Positions 1 through 8,907 are shown, counted from the stretch's first letter. The stretch is DNA of 64,000 bases from Deinococcus marmoris (GCF_001949125.1 NZ_MSTI01000077.1:1-64000); one strand, 5' to 3'. Numbers and translations: made by a program. Notes: generated by a model not told the origin, from the sequence alone.

Positions 1-248
1 TCTGGACTCAGCACCGTGGGTGCGCCCTGGTTGTGCGCCCGGCCATCCCCTAAACCGTCCAGCCCCAGGGTGTGATACCGCTGCAAAATGTGACGCGCCC
101 CAGAGACGGAGTATTTGGTCAGTTCCAAAAGCTCAGTTTCTGTTCTGCCTTCCGCAAGGAAGGCAAAGAACTGCGCTCTGCGCCGCTCCACAGCGCAGGT
201 ACTGGCCCGATAAATGGCCCAGAAGTCGTCAGCGGAGTGCTGGAGTTG
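1..248 (-). mobile_element. IS630-type transposase, N-terminal fragment at window edge
   Basis: On the minus strand an uninterrupted frame runs from about 248 to the window edge. It reads like the N-terminal winged-helix region of IS630-family transposases, with the segment QHSADDFWAIYR, then ELTKYSVSGARHILQRYH, then the family-typical tail GLGDGRAHNQGAPTVLSP. Such transposases bind their own ends through this region and cut with a later DDE domain, which would lie outside the window. No ATG or GTG is present before an in-frame TAG close to position 280, so the start appears lost or non-canonical. DNA to the right is strongly AT-rich and unlike this fragment, which puts the element edge at about 250. 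I treat it as an IS remnant or truncated end; whether the rest is intact cannot be seen. Confidence 0.6.
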
Positions 249-255
249 GATGGAA

Positions 256-907
256 GAGAAGAATTTTTTGATCTGGACAGTCTACAAGATTTAATCGGAG
301 TCCGTATGAGTTAAAAAGAACTAGAGAAATGGGAATGGGCGGTTATAAAGATATATATCTCCAATTATTTGGTTTTGATGTAAAAATTCAAGCAAAAATT
401 GAAAAACTATTCACTCAAATAAAAGACGCCCGCAATGATAAAGCTCATCGTGGGCCATTTGCAAGAAGTGTTGTCAAAAGGGCCAGCGAATTCGCTCTTT
501 TCGTTGAAGGAGAGCTAGCAGAGATGCTATACAACGCTGAAGATTTTATGAGTAGTTCTGTAGTTTTTGCTAGAGAAAAAGATTATTTATATAAGATAAG
601 AGGTATAATTCTTGAGAACTCTTATTCTTATATACCAATACAAATTAAAGAGGATTATTATTTCGTTAGTGATTTTGAAATTTCTAAAATATGGACAAAA
701 TTGAGTAAAACCGATAAATATAGCAAGAAATTGAGCGATCTGATCAAGGCAGATCAATTGAAACTACTTCAAGCAGAATTTGTAAATACTAAAGATGATC
801 TGAAAAAAGTCATTGAAAAAATGGAAAAGAGTCAGTTTATTCCAATCTTGGTTAAGGATAAAGACGGTGATGTTGTTGGGATCATCACCGCGTTTGACCT
901 TCTCTAA
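256..907 (+). pseudogene. HEPN-CBS domain protein, AT-rich, probably 5'-truncated
   Basis: The longest open frame (329-907, 192 codons) contains RNDKAH, an R-x4-H motif of HEPN domains, at about residues 35-40. Two CBS-like halves follow: SYIPIQIKEDYYFVSDFE near residue 100, and SQFIPILVKDKDGDVVGI in the C-terminal 30 residues. CBS pairs usually bind adenine nucleotides, and HEPN domains are often RNases or their relatives. In the frame before 314, coding-like residues EEFFDLDSLQDLIGVRMS end at a TAA, and KELEK follows in that frame. The original gene therefore probably began further upstream and was cut by the neighbouring IS630 fragment and/or shifted near 315-330. The base composition is far more AT-rich than anything else here, suggesting recent transfer. 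Domain calls are from motif reading only; a functional short protein from 329 cannot be excluded. Confidence 0.5.
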
Positions 908-936
908 CCTGTATCAAATAAGGACTGAGACTTTCT

Positions 937-1314
<378 letters not shown>

Positions 1315-1356
1315 GTGGGAGGCAGCATAGCGCAGCGGGAGGAGTGGGTGGCTCAA

Positions 1357-1746
1357 CCCTCAACCCCGGAGTTGGAAGTTGCCTGCTCGCCGCATTGAGA
1401 GTGACCCCGCTGCCCTGAAACATCTCGTCCATTCATCCCGCCACTTTTCTGTAGGCCGTCTGGGTGAGCTTCTCCCCAGTGGCGGGTGACGATGACAGTC
1501 CACCCGTTTCCACCCTGTGCTCGCGCAGGAAGGCGATTTAGCCCTGGCATGGAATCCGCCTACTTTGCAGTGCAAGTGGATTCAGTGCCCCGCGCCCTGC
1601 CATCTGTCCCCACGTCAACTTTTCCGCGTTCCAGGGCAGCTGCACAGCAATCTGGGCGCGGATCTGCACAGGTCAAGTCTCATACCGCGCTTGCATTCCT
1701 GCTTTCTACATGTAACACTCTCCCTGTTCAAAAACTCTTCATGTGG
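1357..1746. other. intergenic region, no gene recognised
   Basis: About 390 bases between the divergent hypothetical gene and the GntR gene. The short frames on both strands lack family similarity and good starts. The only structure I see near the right end is TACATGTA (around 1707-1714) and the palindrome described separately just before the GntR ribosome binding site. Confidence 0.5.
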
Positions 1747-1776
1747 CAGTCGTTCGCAGGTCAGACCTGACGACTG
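1747..1776. promoter_or_regulatory. palindrome before GntR gene, candidate operator
   Basis: The sequence has a perfect core CAGGT-CAG-ACCTG flanked by CAGTCG on the left and CGACTG on the right, giving nested inverted repeats ending two bases before the AAGGAGG of the GntR gene. Many GntR/FadR-type regulators repress their own promoter through such palindromes, so this is a plausible autoregulatory operator. It could instead be an RNA hairpin in the leader. Confidence 0.45.
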
Positions 1777-1794
1777 AAAGGAGGTCATCCTCTG

Positions 1795-2448
1795 TTGCAA
1801 CCGATTGCCAGCGCCCGTGTCGTGGATGTGGTGCGCGATCAGCTTCGTTCCGCCATTCTGGCCGGAGACCTTGCCCCTGGTTCGCGCCTGAGTGTGCCGG
1901 AACTGGCCCGCCAACTGGGCGTCAGCCGCTCGCCCGTGCGCGAGGCCGTGCTGCTGCTGGTGGGCGAGGGTCTGGCCGTGGAGCAGTCGCGCCGGGGCGT
2001 GGAAGTCGCGCGGCTAGAGCTGGGTGATGTGCTGGAGCTGTACGAGCTGCGGATCAGCCTGGAAAGTCTGGCTGCCCGTCACGCCGCCGAACGCATGACG
2101 AACACCGATCTGGTGGCGCTGCGCGGCGTGCTGGACGCCCAGGGTGCAGCGGCGGTGGGCGACGCCCGCAGCTTCCGCGAACTGGACCTGCGCTTTCACG
2201 AGATCGTTTCCCAGACCTGCGGCAATACCCGGCTGGCCCGGCACGCCGCGCTGCTGGCCCGCGAGATGCGGCTGGCCGCGCCGCTGATGGTCAACGAGCC
2301 GTGGCACCTGCGCCAGAGCCACGAGGAACACCGCACCATTGAACGCGCCCTGCGCCAGCGCGACGGCCCCGCCGCCGAAAACGCTATGCGCGAACACCTC
2401 GGTCGCGTGTGCCAGAGCGTGCGAAACCGACACAGCACAACCCCCTGA
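1795..2448 (+). CDS. GntR family transcriptional regulator (FadR/FCD type)
   Basis: The protein (217 aa) has a winged-helix DNA-binding domain at residues about 5-75, with the GntR signature LSVPELARQLGVSRSPVREA. An all-helical FCD ligand-binding domain follows (about 80-205), where LDLRFHEIVSQTCGN and SHEEHRTIERAL hold the conserved Asp and His positions that bind metal or a carboxylate ligand in this subfamily. The start is TTG 1795, ten bases after AAGGAGG (1778-1784). It stands 38 bases upstream of the importer genes in the same orientation, so it probably senses an amino or organic acid and controls this transporter. The ligand is not deducible. Confidence 0.9.
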   Translation: MQPIASARVVDVVRDQLRSAILAGDLAPGSRLSVPELARQLGVSRSPVREAVLLLVGEGLAVEQSRRGVEVARLELGDVLELYELRISLESLAARHAAERMTNTDLVALRGVLDAQGAAAVGDARSFRELDLRFHEIVSQTCGNTRLARHAALLAREMRLAAPLMVNEPWHLRQSHEEHRTIERALRQRDGPAAENAMREHLGRVCQSVRNRHSTTP

Positions 2449-2486
2449 ATTCCACTGCCGATACCCGGCCTCACAAGGAGAACACC

Positions 2487-3656
2487 ATGCGTACATCTCT
2501 CAAAAAGACCGCCCTCTTCACCCTCGCCCTGACCCTCGCCGCCAGCGCCAGCGCGCAGGACACCATCAAGGTGGGCGCGATCACGTCCGTTACCGGGCGT
2601 TTCGCCGAATTTGGCAAGATGCAATTGGCCGGGTTCAAGGTGGGCGTGGCCGAGGTCAACAAGAACGGCGGCGTGCTGGGCAAGAAGCTGGAACTGATCA
2701 TCGAGGACAATGCCAGCGACGTGAACAAGGGGCTGGCCGCCGCCGAACGTCTGGTCAACGCGGGCGTGCCGCTCGTTCTCAACGAGTATTCCTCCAGTCT
2801 GGTCAAGGCGCAGGCGCAGTATCTGGCCCGCCAGAAGGTGCCGAATCTGGTCATCACGTCCAGCGGTGACGACATCACCAAGCCCGGCAACGACTACATC
2901 TTCCGCCTGAATCAGCCGGCCAGCGCCTACGCCCGCGTGATTCTGGACATCTTCAAGGCCAACAAGTTCAAGAGCATGGCGATCATCGCCGGGACGGGAG
3001 CGTTCGAGAAGAGCGTGGCCGACGCCGCCAACAGCATTGCCAAGGAGTATGGCATCACGGTGATGGAGGATCAGCGCTACGACAAGGGCCTGACCGATTT
3101 CCGCCCCGTCCTGAACCGCATTAAAGCCAAGAACCCCGACGGCATCCTGATGGTCAGCTATGCCGAGGACAGTGTGGCGCTGATGCGCCAGGCACGCGAG
3201 GTGGGCGTCAAGCCGCGTCTGTTCGCCGGGGGCGCTGCCGGATTCGCGCTGCCCAGCTTCGTCAAGGACAGTGGGGCCGCCGCCGAGAATGTCGTGACCG
3301 CCACCGCCTGGATTCCGCAGCTTCGCTACCCCGGCACGCAGAAGCTGAATGTGGACCTCAAGAAGGCGCTGGGCGGGGAAGACCCCAGCTACCACGCCGC
3401 ACAGGCTTACGCGGGTGTGCTGACCGCTGCCGCCGCCATCAACAAGGCGGGCAGCGTGGACCGCGAGAAGGTCCGTGCGGCGCTGGGCACGGTCAACATT
3501 CAGACCGCCTTCGGCCCGATCCAGTTCAAGGACTACGACGGCTTCAAGAACCAGAACCCGCTGGAAATGGTGGCGCAGCAGGTGCAGAAGGGCGCATTCG
3601 TGCCGGTGTATCCCAAGTCGGTGATCCCCCGCGCACTGACGTTTGAGCGCAAGTAA
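2487..3656 (+). CDS. branched-chain amino-acid-type ABC transporter substrate-binding protein (copy 1)
   Basis: A 389-aa periplasmic binding protein of the LivJ/LivK type (Peripla_BP_6). The start is ATG 2487 after AAGGAG; the frame is open further upstream but has no ribosome site there. Residues 1-23 are a signal peptide ending ASASAQ. The mature protein opens with the family pattern IKVGAITSVTGRFAEFGK, and the bilobed fold continues to the C-terminus with ERLVNAGVPLVLNEYSS and YDKGLTDFRPVLNRIKAKNP. It delivers substrate to the LivH/LivM/LivG/LivF-like proteins encoded downstream. Substrate class (branched-chain amino acids, other amino acids, amides or aromatic acids) cannot be fixed from sequence alone. 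Confidence 0.92.
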   Translation: MRTSLKKTALFTLALTLAASASAQDTIKVGAITSVTGRFAEFGKMQLAGFKVGVAEVNKNGGVLGKKLELIIEDNASDVNKGLAAAERLVNAGVPLVLNEYSSSLVKAQAQYLARQKVPNLVITSSGDDITKPGNDYIFRLNQPASAYARVILDIFKANKFKSMAIIAGTGAFEKSVADAANSIAKEYGITVMEDQRYDKGLTDFRPVLNRIKAKNPDGILMVSYAEDSVALMRQAREVGVKPRLFAGGAAGFALPSFVKDSGAAAENVVTATAWIPQLRYPGTQKLNVDLKKALGGEDPSYHAAQAYAGVLTAAAAINKAGSVDREKVRAALGTVNIQTAFGPIQFKDYDGFKNQNPLEMVAQQVQKGAFVPVYPKSVIPRALTFERK

Positions 3657-3693
3657 GAATTTAGCGGCGGGTTTCCGGGGCGGCTACTTGCGA

Positions 3694-3840
3694 CTTAACC
3701 CCTCTGCTCCGCAGCTCTGCGAGTCCGCCCCTTCGGGGGACCTCCCCTTAGAAGGGAGGCAAGAGTTTCGGAATTGCCATGCCTGTCGCGCTTCTCGGCT
3801 CCCTTTAAGGGGAGCTGGCTGCGAAGCAGACTGAGGGGTT
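3694..3840. repeat. 147-bp palindromic interspersed repeat (copy 1)
   Basis: The element begins CTTAACCCCTCTGCTCCGCA and ends CTGAGGGGTT, so its ends carry the inverted repeat AACCCCTC/GAGGGGTT. Inside are complementary CCTCCCCTTA and TAAGGGGAG stretches, giving a strongly foldable RNA. A second copy is at 50247-50393 with very similar left and right thirds and a diverged middle. It separates the two paralogous binding-protein genes. It has no coding capacity and looks like a REP- or MITE-type repeat. Confidence 0.8.
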
Positions 3841-3876
3841 CGCCTTCCAACTCAACTTTCAACTGAGGTCACACCT

Positions 3877-5037
3877 ATGCGCCCAATTCAGACCCTGACC
3901 GCCCTCGCCCTCCTCTCCCTCTCGCTGGCCTCTGCACAAAGCACGATCAAGATCGGGGCCATCACCAGCCTCTCGGGGCGATTTGCCACTTTCGGGGCCA
4001 TGCAGCAGGCGGGCTTCAAGGTTGCCATTGACGAACTGAATGCCAAGGGTGGCGTGAACGGCCAGAAGCTGGAGCTGCTGCTGGAAGACGATGCCAGCGA
4101 CACCAACAAGGCGCTGAACGCCGCCGAGAAACTGGTGAATCAGAAAGTGCCGGTTATTATCGGTGCGTACAGCAGCGGAATTACCAAGCCGCTGTCGCAG
4201 TATCTGGCGCGGGTCAAGGTGCCGCTGCTCGTTGCCACGGCCATCGACGAGACGATCACCAAGCCGGGCAATCCATACACCTTCCGCGTCAACAACCAGA
4301 GCAGCGTCTATACCCGCAGCCTGATTGACGAGCTGAAACGGATCGGCGGGATGAAGACGGCGGTGGTGCTGACCAGCAACGACGCCTTTGGCAAGAGCGT
4401 GCTGACCGACGCCACCAAACTGTTGCCTGCCGCCGGATTCACGGTGCTGAGCAAGGACACCTACGACAAGGGCCTGACCGACTTTCGCCCGCTGCTGAAC
4501 CGCTACAAGGGCCAGAACCCCGACGTGGTGATCTTTGCCAGCTATGAGGAAGACGCCGTGGCCCTCGCCAAGCAGGTGAAAGAGGTGGGACTGGCCCCCA
4601 GGATCATTTCTGGCATCGCCACCGGTTTCGCCCTGCCCGACTTCCTGAAGGGTGCGGGGTCCACTGCCGAGAACTTTCTGGTCACGATGGTCTGGAACGC
4701 CGACGTGAAATATCCGGGCGCGGCCAGCCTGAACACCCGCCTGAAAGCCGCGCTGAACGGTGAGGAACCCTCCCAGCACGCCGCCCAGAGCTACGCGGCG
4801 ATGCTGGCCGCTGCCGACGCCATCAAACGCGGCGGCACCGATCCCGAAAAAGTCCGCGTTGCGCTGGAAAGCACCAAGCTGAACACCGCTTTCGGCCCGG
4901 TCACCTTCCGCGATTACGCCGGATACCAGAACCAGAACAGCGTCGTGGGCCTGATCACGCAGGTTCAGGGCGGTAAATTTGTAACCATCGGCCCGGCCAG
5001 CGCGGCGACGGGCAAGATCGTCCTGCCGAAAAAGTAA
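3877..5037 (+). CDS. branched-chain amino-acid-type ABC transporter substrate-binding protein (copy 2)
   Basis: A 386-aa paralogue of the preceding gene. Signal peptide residues 1-20 end SLASAQ, and the mature start IKIGAITSLSGRFATFG matches copy 1 almost residue for residue. Shared blocks include KLELLLEDDASDTNKALNAA and YDKGLTDFRPLLNRYK. Sequence between the blocks has diverged, notably around the ligand cleft (VPVIIGAYSSGITKPLSQY against VPLVLNEYSSSLVKAQAQY), so the two may bind different ligands and feed one membrane complex. The only good start is ATG 3877. It lies between the palindromic repeat and the livH-like gene. Confidence 0.92.
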   Translation: MRPIQTLTALALLSLSLASAQSTIKIGAITSLSGRFATFGAMQQAGFKVAIDELNAKGGVNGQKLELLLEDDASDTNKALNAAEKLVNQKVPVIIGAYSSGITKPLSQYLARVKVPLLVATAIDETITKPGNPYTFRVNNQSSVYTRSLIDELKRIGGMKTAVVLTSNDAFGKSVLTDATKLLPAAGFTVLSKDTYDKGLTDFRPLLNRYKGQNPDVVIFASYEEDAVALAKQVKEVGLAPRIISGIATGFALPDFLKGAGSTAENFLVTMVWNADVKYPGAASLNTRLKAALNGEEPSQHAAQSYAAMLAAADAIKRGGTDPEKVRVALESTKLNTAFGPVTFRDYAGYQNQNSVVGLITQVQGGKFVTIGPASAATGKIVLPKK

Positions 5038-5052
5038 AGGAGAGCGGAGGAG

Positions 5053-5118
5053 GGGCTTGCCCGGTGGCCCCCCTCCCAGCCTCCCCCACGAGTGGGCTAA
5101 AAAATCAGACCCTCAGAC
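5053..5118. repeat. intergenic repeats before livH-like gene
   Basis: The block GCCCGGTGGCCCCCCTCCCA with the following CCTCCCCC recurs at 6118-6150 before the livM-like gene. It is followed by GACCCTCAGACC, a relative of the GACCCTTAGACC repeat arms found at 8058-8120, 21271-21283 and 36702-36778. These are short non-coding repeats inserted between operon genes. Confidence 0.6.
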
Positions 5119-5154
5119 CTCGCTGTCACCCCTATCCCACTCAAGGAGAACGAC

Positions 5155-6042
5155 ATGGATCAAGTCGCCGTCACGGCGTTTTTTCAAACCCTGGTTCAAG
5201 GCTTGTTGACCGGGGGCCTCTACGCCCTGATCGGCACTGGCCTGAGCCTGATCTTCGGCGTCATGAAGATCATCAACTTCGCGCACGGGGATTTTCTCGC
5301 CATCGGCATGTTCATCACGCTGGCGCTGTTCAAGGCGTTCAACCTGGACCCCTACCTGAGCCTGCTGGTGGCCGCGCCCATCGGCTTCAGCCTGGGCTAC
5401 GTGATCCAGCGCTTCGTGCTGGCACGCCTGGGAGACCGGCTGGGCGAGGGCAGCCTGCTTGCCACGCTGGGCCTGGGGCTGATTATCAGCAACACGCTGC
5501 TGCTGGGCTTTGGCGCGCAGCCGCAGAGCATCAACGTGCCGTATGCGATCAACACCTTCAAGTTCGCGGGCGTGCAGGTCAGCGTGTCGCTGCTGATCGC
5601 CGGGCTGGGAACGGTGCTGGCGATCTCGGCCCTGAATCTGGTGCTGTACCGCACCGAGCTGGGCCGCGCCATCCGCGCCACCGCGCAAAATCCGCTGGGC
5701 GCGGAGTTGCAGGGTGTCAAGACCTCCAACATTCAGGCCATCGTGTTCGGTGTGGGCGTGTCGTTTGCCGCCATCGCGGGCGTGCTGCTGATGCCGCTGC
5801 TGTACACCTTTCCCACCGTGGGCGAGAATTACGTGACCAAGGCGTTTATCGTGACTGTGCTGGGCGGCCTGGGCAACCTGCCGGGGGCGATTGCGGGCGG
5901 GCTGGTGCTGGGTGTCATTGAGTCGCTGGGAGCCTTCTATGTCAGCAACAACTACCGCGACGCCTACGGCCTGATCGCCTTCCTGCTGGTGCTGCTGCTG
6001 CGGCCAGAGGGCCTGTTCGGGAAAACGGTGAAGCGGGTATGA
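5155..6042 (+). CDS. ABC transporter permease, LivH family
   Basis: A 295-aa inner-membrane permease of the branched-chain amino acid importer family with about eight hydrophobic helices. Family marks are the N-terminal GLYALIGTGLSLIFGVMKII followed by NFAHGDF, the cytoplasmic coupling region RTELGRAIRATAQNP, and VLGGLGNLPGAIAGGLVLGV near the C-terminus. ATG 5155 follows AAGGAG at ideal spacing. It should pair with the LivM-like protein encoded next to form the channel, energised by the two ATPases downstream. Confidence 0.93.
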   Translation: MDQVAVTAFFQTLVQGLLTGGLYALIGTGLSLIFGVMKIINFAHGDFLAIGMFITLALFKAFNLDPYLSLLVAAPIGFSLGYVIQRFVLARLGDRLGEGSLLATLGLGLIISNTLLLGFGAQPQSINVPYAINTFKFAGVQVSVSLLIAGLGTVLAISALNLVLYRTELGRAIRATAQNPLGAELQGVKTSNIQAIVFGVGVSFAAIAGVLLMPLLYTFPTVGENYVTKAFIVTVLGGLGNLPGAIAGGLVLGVIESLGAFYVSNNYRDAYGLIAFLLVLLLRPEGLFGKTVKRV

Positions 6043-6117
6043 GGGGAGCTGTGTTGATGGTTGATGGGGGAAGGTTGCTGGTGAGGGGCCAGGGCAACTT
6101 ATTTGAAGTTTCGGCCT

Positions 6118-6170
6118 GCCCGGTGGCCCCCCCTCCCAGCCTCCCCCGCAGGTGGGGAGGGGCCAGAAGC
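6118..6170. repeat. GCCCGGTGGCCCCC repeat before livM-like gene
   Basis: A second copy of the C-rich block seen at 5056-5090, here continuing into GCAGGTGGGGAGGGG so that CCTCCCC and GGGGAGG can pair. It fills most of the 208-base gap between the two permease genes and could form a stable mRNA hairpin that affects relative expression. Confidence 0.5.
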
Positions 6171-6250
6171 CTGGGATGCTCAAGCCCTTTGACACTCCAA
6201 CTGTCGCCCGCTCACTGCTTCCTACGCGCCATCTCGCCCCAGAGGCCCAC

Positions 6251-7255
6251 ATGACTGCCATTTCTTCAACCGCAGCCCGCCCCCGCGCCCTCACCTTCGG
6301 CAATGTATGGCTGAGCGTCGCTCTTGTGGCCATTCTGTTCATCTATCCGTTCGTGTTCGGCAAGGCCATGAACTTCGGGATTTCCACGCTGCTGTTCGCA
6401 GGGTTTGCCATGAGTTGGAACATCCTGGGCGGCTGGGCGGGGCAGACCAGTCTGGGACACGCCGCGCTGCTGGGCATCGGGGCGTACACCATGACGCTGC
6501 TGGCGACGCCCGAGCGGTTGCCGCCGTTTCTGTCCTCGCCGCTGGCCCCGTGGTGGGGCGCGCTGATCGGTATTGTGATTGCCGTGGCGGTGGCGGCGGT
6601 GTGGGGCTGGCTGACCTTCCGGCTCCAGGGATCGTATTTTGCGCTGTCCAGTATCGCGGTGGCCCTGGTCATCCGTCTGGTGGCCATCAACTCCGACTGG
6701 ACGGGCGGCGCGGAGGGCCTGTTCATGCCGGAGCTGCCCAAGCTGTTTGGCTTTGACCTGTTTGACCGCAAGACCGAATACTGGCTGGCCTTCGGCTTCG
6801 TGGTGCTGACCCTGGTGATCACGCATCTGATCCGCCGCTCACGCATGGGCTACGCGCTTCAGGCGGTGCGCGAGGACGAGGACGGCGCACGGGCGCTGGG
6901 GATTGACCCGGCCCGCATGAAGTTGCTGGCGTTCATGCTCAGCGCCGCGCTGATGGCCCTGGGCGGCAGTCTGTATGCCCTCTATCTGCAAGCCTTCGAG
7001 CCGCACACGCTGCTGGAATTGCCCGTCAGTATCCAGATCGCGCTGCTGGCGATCATCGGTGGACGCACCACCATCCAGGGGCCGTTGATCGGGGCGCTGC
7101 TGCTGAGCATCTTCGGCGAGGTCTTCCGCAACGTGTTCAGCAGCGCCAACCTGCTGATTTACGGCGTTCTGATCCTGCTGGTCACGCTGTTCGCGCCGCA
7201 GGGCATCATGGGTCTGTTTCAGAAGGCTGGAAGCAAGCTGGGAACGGCGAGATGA
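6251..7255 (+). CDS. ABC transporter permease, LivM family
   Basis: A 334-aa membrane protein, the second half of the transport channel. Family features are GINTLLFAGFAMSWNILGGW-like helices (here ISTLLFAGFAMSWNILGGWA), the conserved GQTSLGHAALLGIGAY, and the coupling stretch RRSRMGYALQAVREDEDGAR followed by ALGIDPARMKLLAF. I take ATG 6251; the frame is open further upstream but those residues come from the C-rich repeat. The gene ends in an ATGA overlap with the ATPase gene, indicating translational coupling. Confidence 0.93.
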   Translation: MTAISSTAARPRALTFGNVWLSVALVAILFIYPFVFGKAMNFGISTLLFAGFAMSWNILGGWAGQTSLGHAALLGIGAYTMTLLATPERLPPFLSSPLAPWWGALIGIVIAVAVAAVWGWLTFRLQGSYFALSSIAVALVIRLVAINSDWTGGAEGLFMPELPKLFGFDLFDRKTEYWLAFGFVVLTLVITHLIRRSRMGYALQAVREDEDGARALGIDPARMKLLAFMLSAALMALGGSLYALYLQAFEPHTLLELPVSIQIALLAIIGGRTTIQGPLIGALLLSIFGEVFRNVFSSANLLIYGVLILLVTLFAPQGIMGLFQKAGSKLGTAR

Positions 7256-8025
7256 CGGCTCCTTCGCTGAGCAAAACCCCCGAGCAGCCCATTCACGCCC
7301 CCTCCGGCCCGCCGATTTTGAAGGCCGAGAACATCACCGTGCGTTTTGGCGGTGTGGTGGCAGTCAAGGACATCTCGCTGGCGGTGCGCCCCGGCGAAAT
7401 CCTGGGCCTGATCGGGCCGAATGGGGCGGGGAAGACCACCCTTTTCAACGCGCTGACGGGTTTTGTGCGTCCCACCAGTGGCCGGGTGAGCTACAACGGG
7501 CGCGATATCACCAACATGCAACCGCAGGCCCGCGCCAAAATGGGCATGGCCCGCACCTTTCAGGTGGAGCGCCCCTTTGAAGACCTGAGTGTGCTGGAAA
7601 ACGTGCTGGTGGCGGCATTTCTGAAGTACCGGGGAAGCAAGGCCGAGGACCATGCCTACGCCGTGCTGGAGCGCGTGGGGCTGGCTGACCGCGCCACACA
7701 GCCTGCCTCTGAACTGAATCTGGCCCGCCGCCGCCGCCTGGAACTGGCGAAGGTGCTGGCGCTGGAGCCGAGGGTGCTGTTTTTAGATGAAAGCATCGCG
7801 GGCCTGAACCCGCCGGGACAGCAGGAGATGGTGGCGCTGATCCGCACGCTGGCGCAGTCGGGCCTCGCCATCGTGATGGTGGAACACATCATGCACGTCA
7901 TCATGAGCCTGTCCGATCACGTCATCTGTATGGCCTTTGGCGAACTGCTGGCCGAGGGCGATCCGCATGCGGTGGCAGCCCACCCGGACGTGATCCGGGC
8001 GTATCTGGGGGACGACAGTGATTAG
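7252..8025 (+). CDS. ABC transporter ATP-binding protein, LivG family
   Basis: A 257-aa cytoplasmic ATPase. Walker A is GLIGPNGAGKTT at about residue 53, and the Q-loop segment is ARTFQVERPFEDLSVLENV. The usual LSGGQ signature is replaced by ELNLARRRRLELAKVLAL, and Walker B reads VLFLDESIAGLNP with Ser in place of the usual Pro. Related LivG proteins often carry LTLADRKRLE at this place, so the change fits a known subfamily rather than an inactive protein. The C-terminus (FGELLAEGDPHAVAAHPDVI) is typical of LivG. The start overlaps the livM-like stop (ATGA). Confidence 0.92.
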   Translation: MTAPSLSKTPEQPIHAPSGPPILKAENITVRFGGVVAVKDISLAVRPGEILGLIGPNGAGKTTLFNALTGFVRPTSGRVSYNGRDITNMQPQARAKMGMARTFQVERPFEDLSVLENVLVAAFLKYRGSKAEDHAYAVLERVGLADRATQPASELNLARRRRLELAKVLALEPRVLFLDESIAGLNPPGQQEMVALIRTLAQSGLAIVMVEHIMHVIMSLSDHVICMAFGELLAEGDPHAVAAHPDVIRAYLGDDSD

Positions 8026-8042
8026 GAGTCGCTTTGCTCCGC

Positions 8043-8121
8043 GTCTGAGGGTCAAAAGGTCTAAGGGTCCAAGAACAGCACCTCTTTTCCTTAGACCCTT
8101 AGACCCTCAGACCCTTAGACA
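8043..8121. repeat. GGTCTAAGGGTC/GACCCTTAGACC palindromic repeat
   Basis: The two arms GGTCTAAGGGTC (8058-8069) and GACCCTTAGACC (8094-8105) are perfect complements, with a further GACCCTTAGAC at 8110-8120. The block fills the gap between the two ATPase genes. The same arms occur at 36702-36713 and 36767-36778 before smc, and a single arm lies before leuS. Confidence 0.75.
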
Positions 8122-8136
8122 GGCCGGAGGCCCGAT

Positions 8137-8895
8137 ATGACCACCATCCAAACCCAACCCGCCCGAATCGGCTACGCCCCCGGCGAACGCGTGCTGGAGG
8201 CCGATACTCTGGAAGTCGCCTACGGGCAGGTGCAGGTGGTGTTCGGCGTGTCGCTGCATGTGGATAAGGGTGAACTTGTCGGGCTGGTAGGCGGCAACGG
8301 CAGTGGCAAAAGCACCATCCTGCGCGTGCTGTCGGGGATGCTGAAGGCGCGGGCAGGAACGGCCACCTACCGGGGGCAGAACCTGAACGCCGTGCCGCCG
8401 CACCGGATCACCGATATGGGCGTGGCGCATGTGCCGATGGGCCGCCAACTGTTCGGGCAGATGACCGTGGAGGAAAACCTGATCATGGGCGCGTACCTGC
8501 CGCGCACCAAGAAAAACCGCGCTGAGAACCTGCAAAAGGTCTACGACTTCTTTCCGCGCCTGACCGAGAAACGCCGCTCTGCCGCCGCAGCCCTGTCCGG
8601 CGGGGAACAGCAGATGGTGGCGATTGGCCGCGCCCTGATGAGCGAACCCGAAGTGCTGCTGATGGATGAGCCGTCGCTGGGCCTGGCCCCGCTGGTGGTC
8701 TCCGAAGTCATGCGCGTGATCGGCAGCCTGCGCGAACTGGGCCTGACCGTGCTGCTGGTGGAGCAGAACGTGCGGCAGGTCCTGAAGGTCACGGACAGAA
8801 CCTACGTGCTGGAACTGGGCAGTCTGGTCAAGGAAGGCCCGAGCAAGGAGTTGATGGGCGACCCGGAGATCATCAAGGCGTATCTGGGCGTATAA
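8137..8895 (+). CDS. ABC transporter ATP-binding protein, LivF family
   Basis: The last gene of the importer operon encodes a 252-aa ATPase with canonical motifs. Walker A is GLVGGNGSGKST, the family-specific VAHVPMGRQLFGQMTVEENL lies in the helical domain, the signature is LSGGEQQMVAIGRAL, and Walker B is VLLMDEPSLGLAP. Its sequence is more conserved than that of its partner LivG-like protein, and the two should form the nucleotide-binding heterodimer. ATG 8137 follows a GGAGG-like stretch, and a palindromic repeat separates it from the preceding gene. Confidence 0.93.
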   Translation: MTTIQTQPARIGYAPGERVLEADTLEVAYGQVQVVFGVSLHVDKGELVGLVGGNGSGKSTILRVLSGMLKARAGTATYRGQNLNAVPPHRITDMGVAHVPMGRQLFGQMTVEENLIMGAYLPRTKKNRAENLQKVYDFFPRLTEKRRSAAAALSGGEQQMVAIGRALMSEPEVLLMDEPSLGLAPLVVSEVMRVIGSLRELGLTVLLVEQNVRQVLKVTDRTYVLELGSLVKEGPSKELMGDPEIIKAYLGV

Positions 8896-8907
8896 GAAAG
8901 CTGACCG

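Noticed and set aside
7252..8025. Inactive LivG-like ATPase because LSGGQ and the DEP motif are altered
   Set aside because: LivG subfamilies commonly have LTLADRKRLE-like signatures, and Walker A and the Walker B Asp-Glu are intact, so loss of function is not supported.
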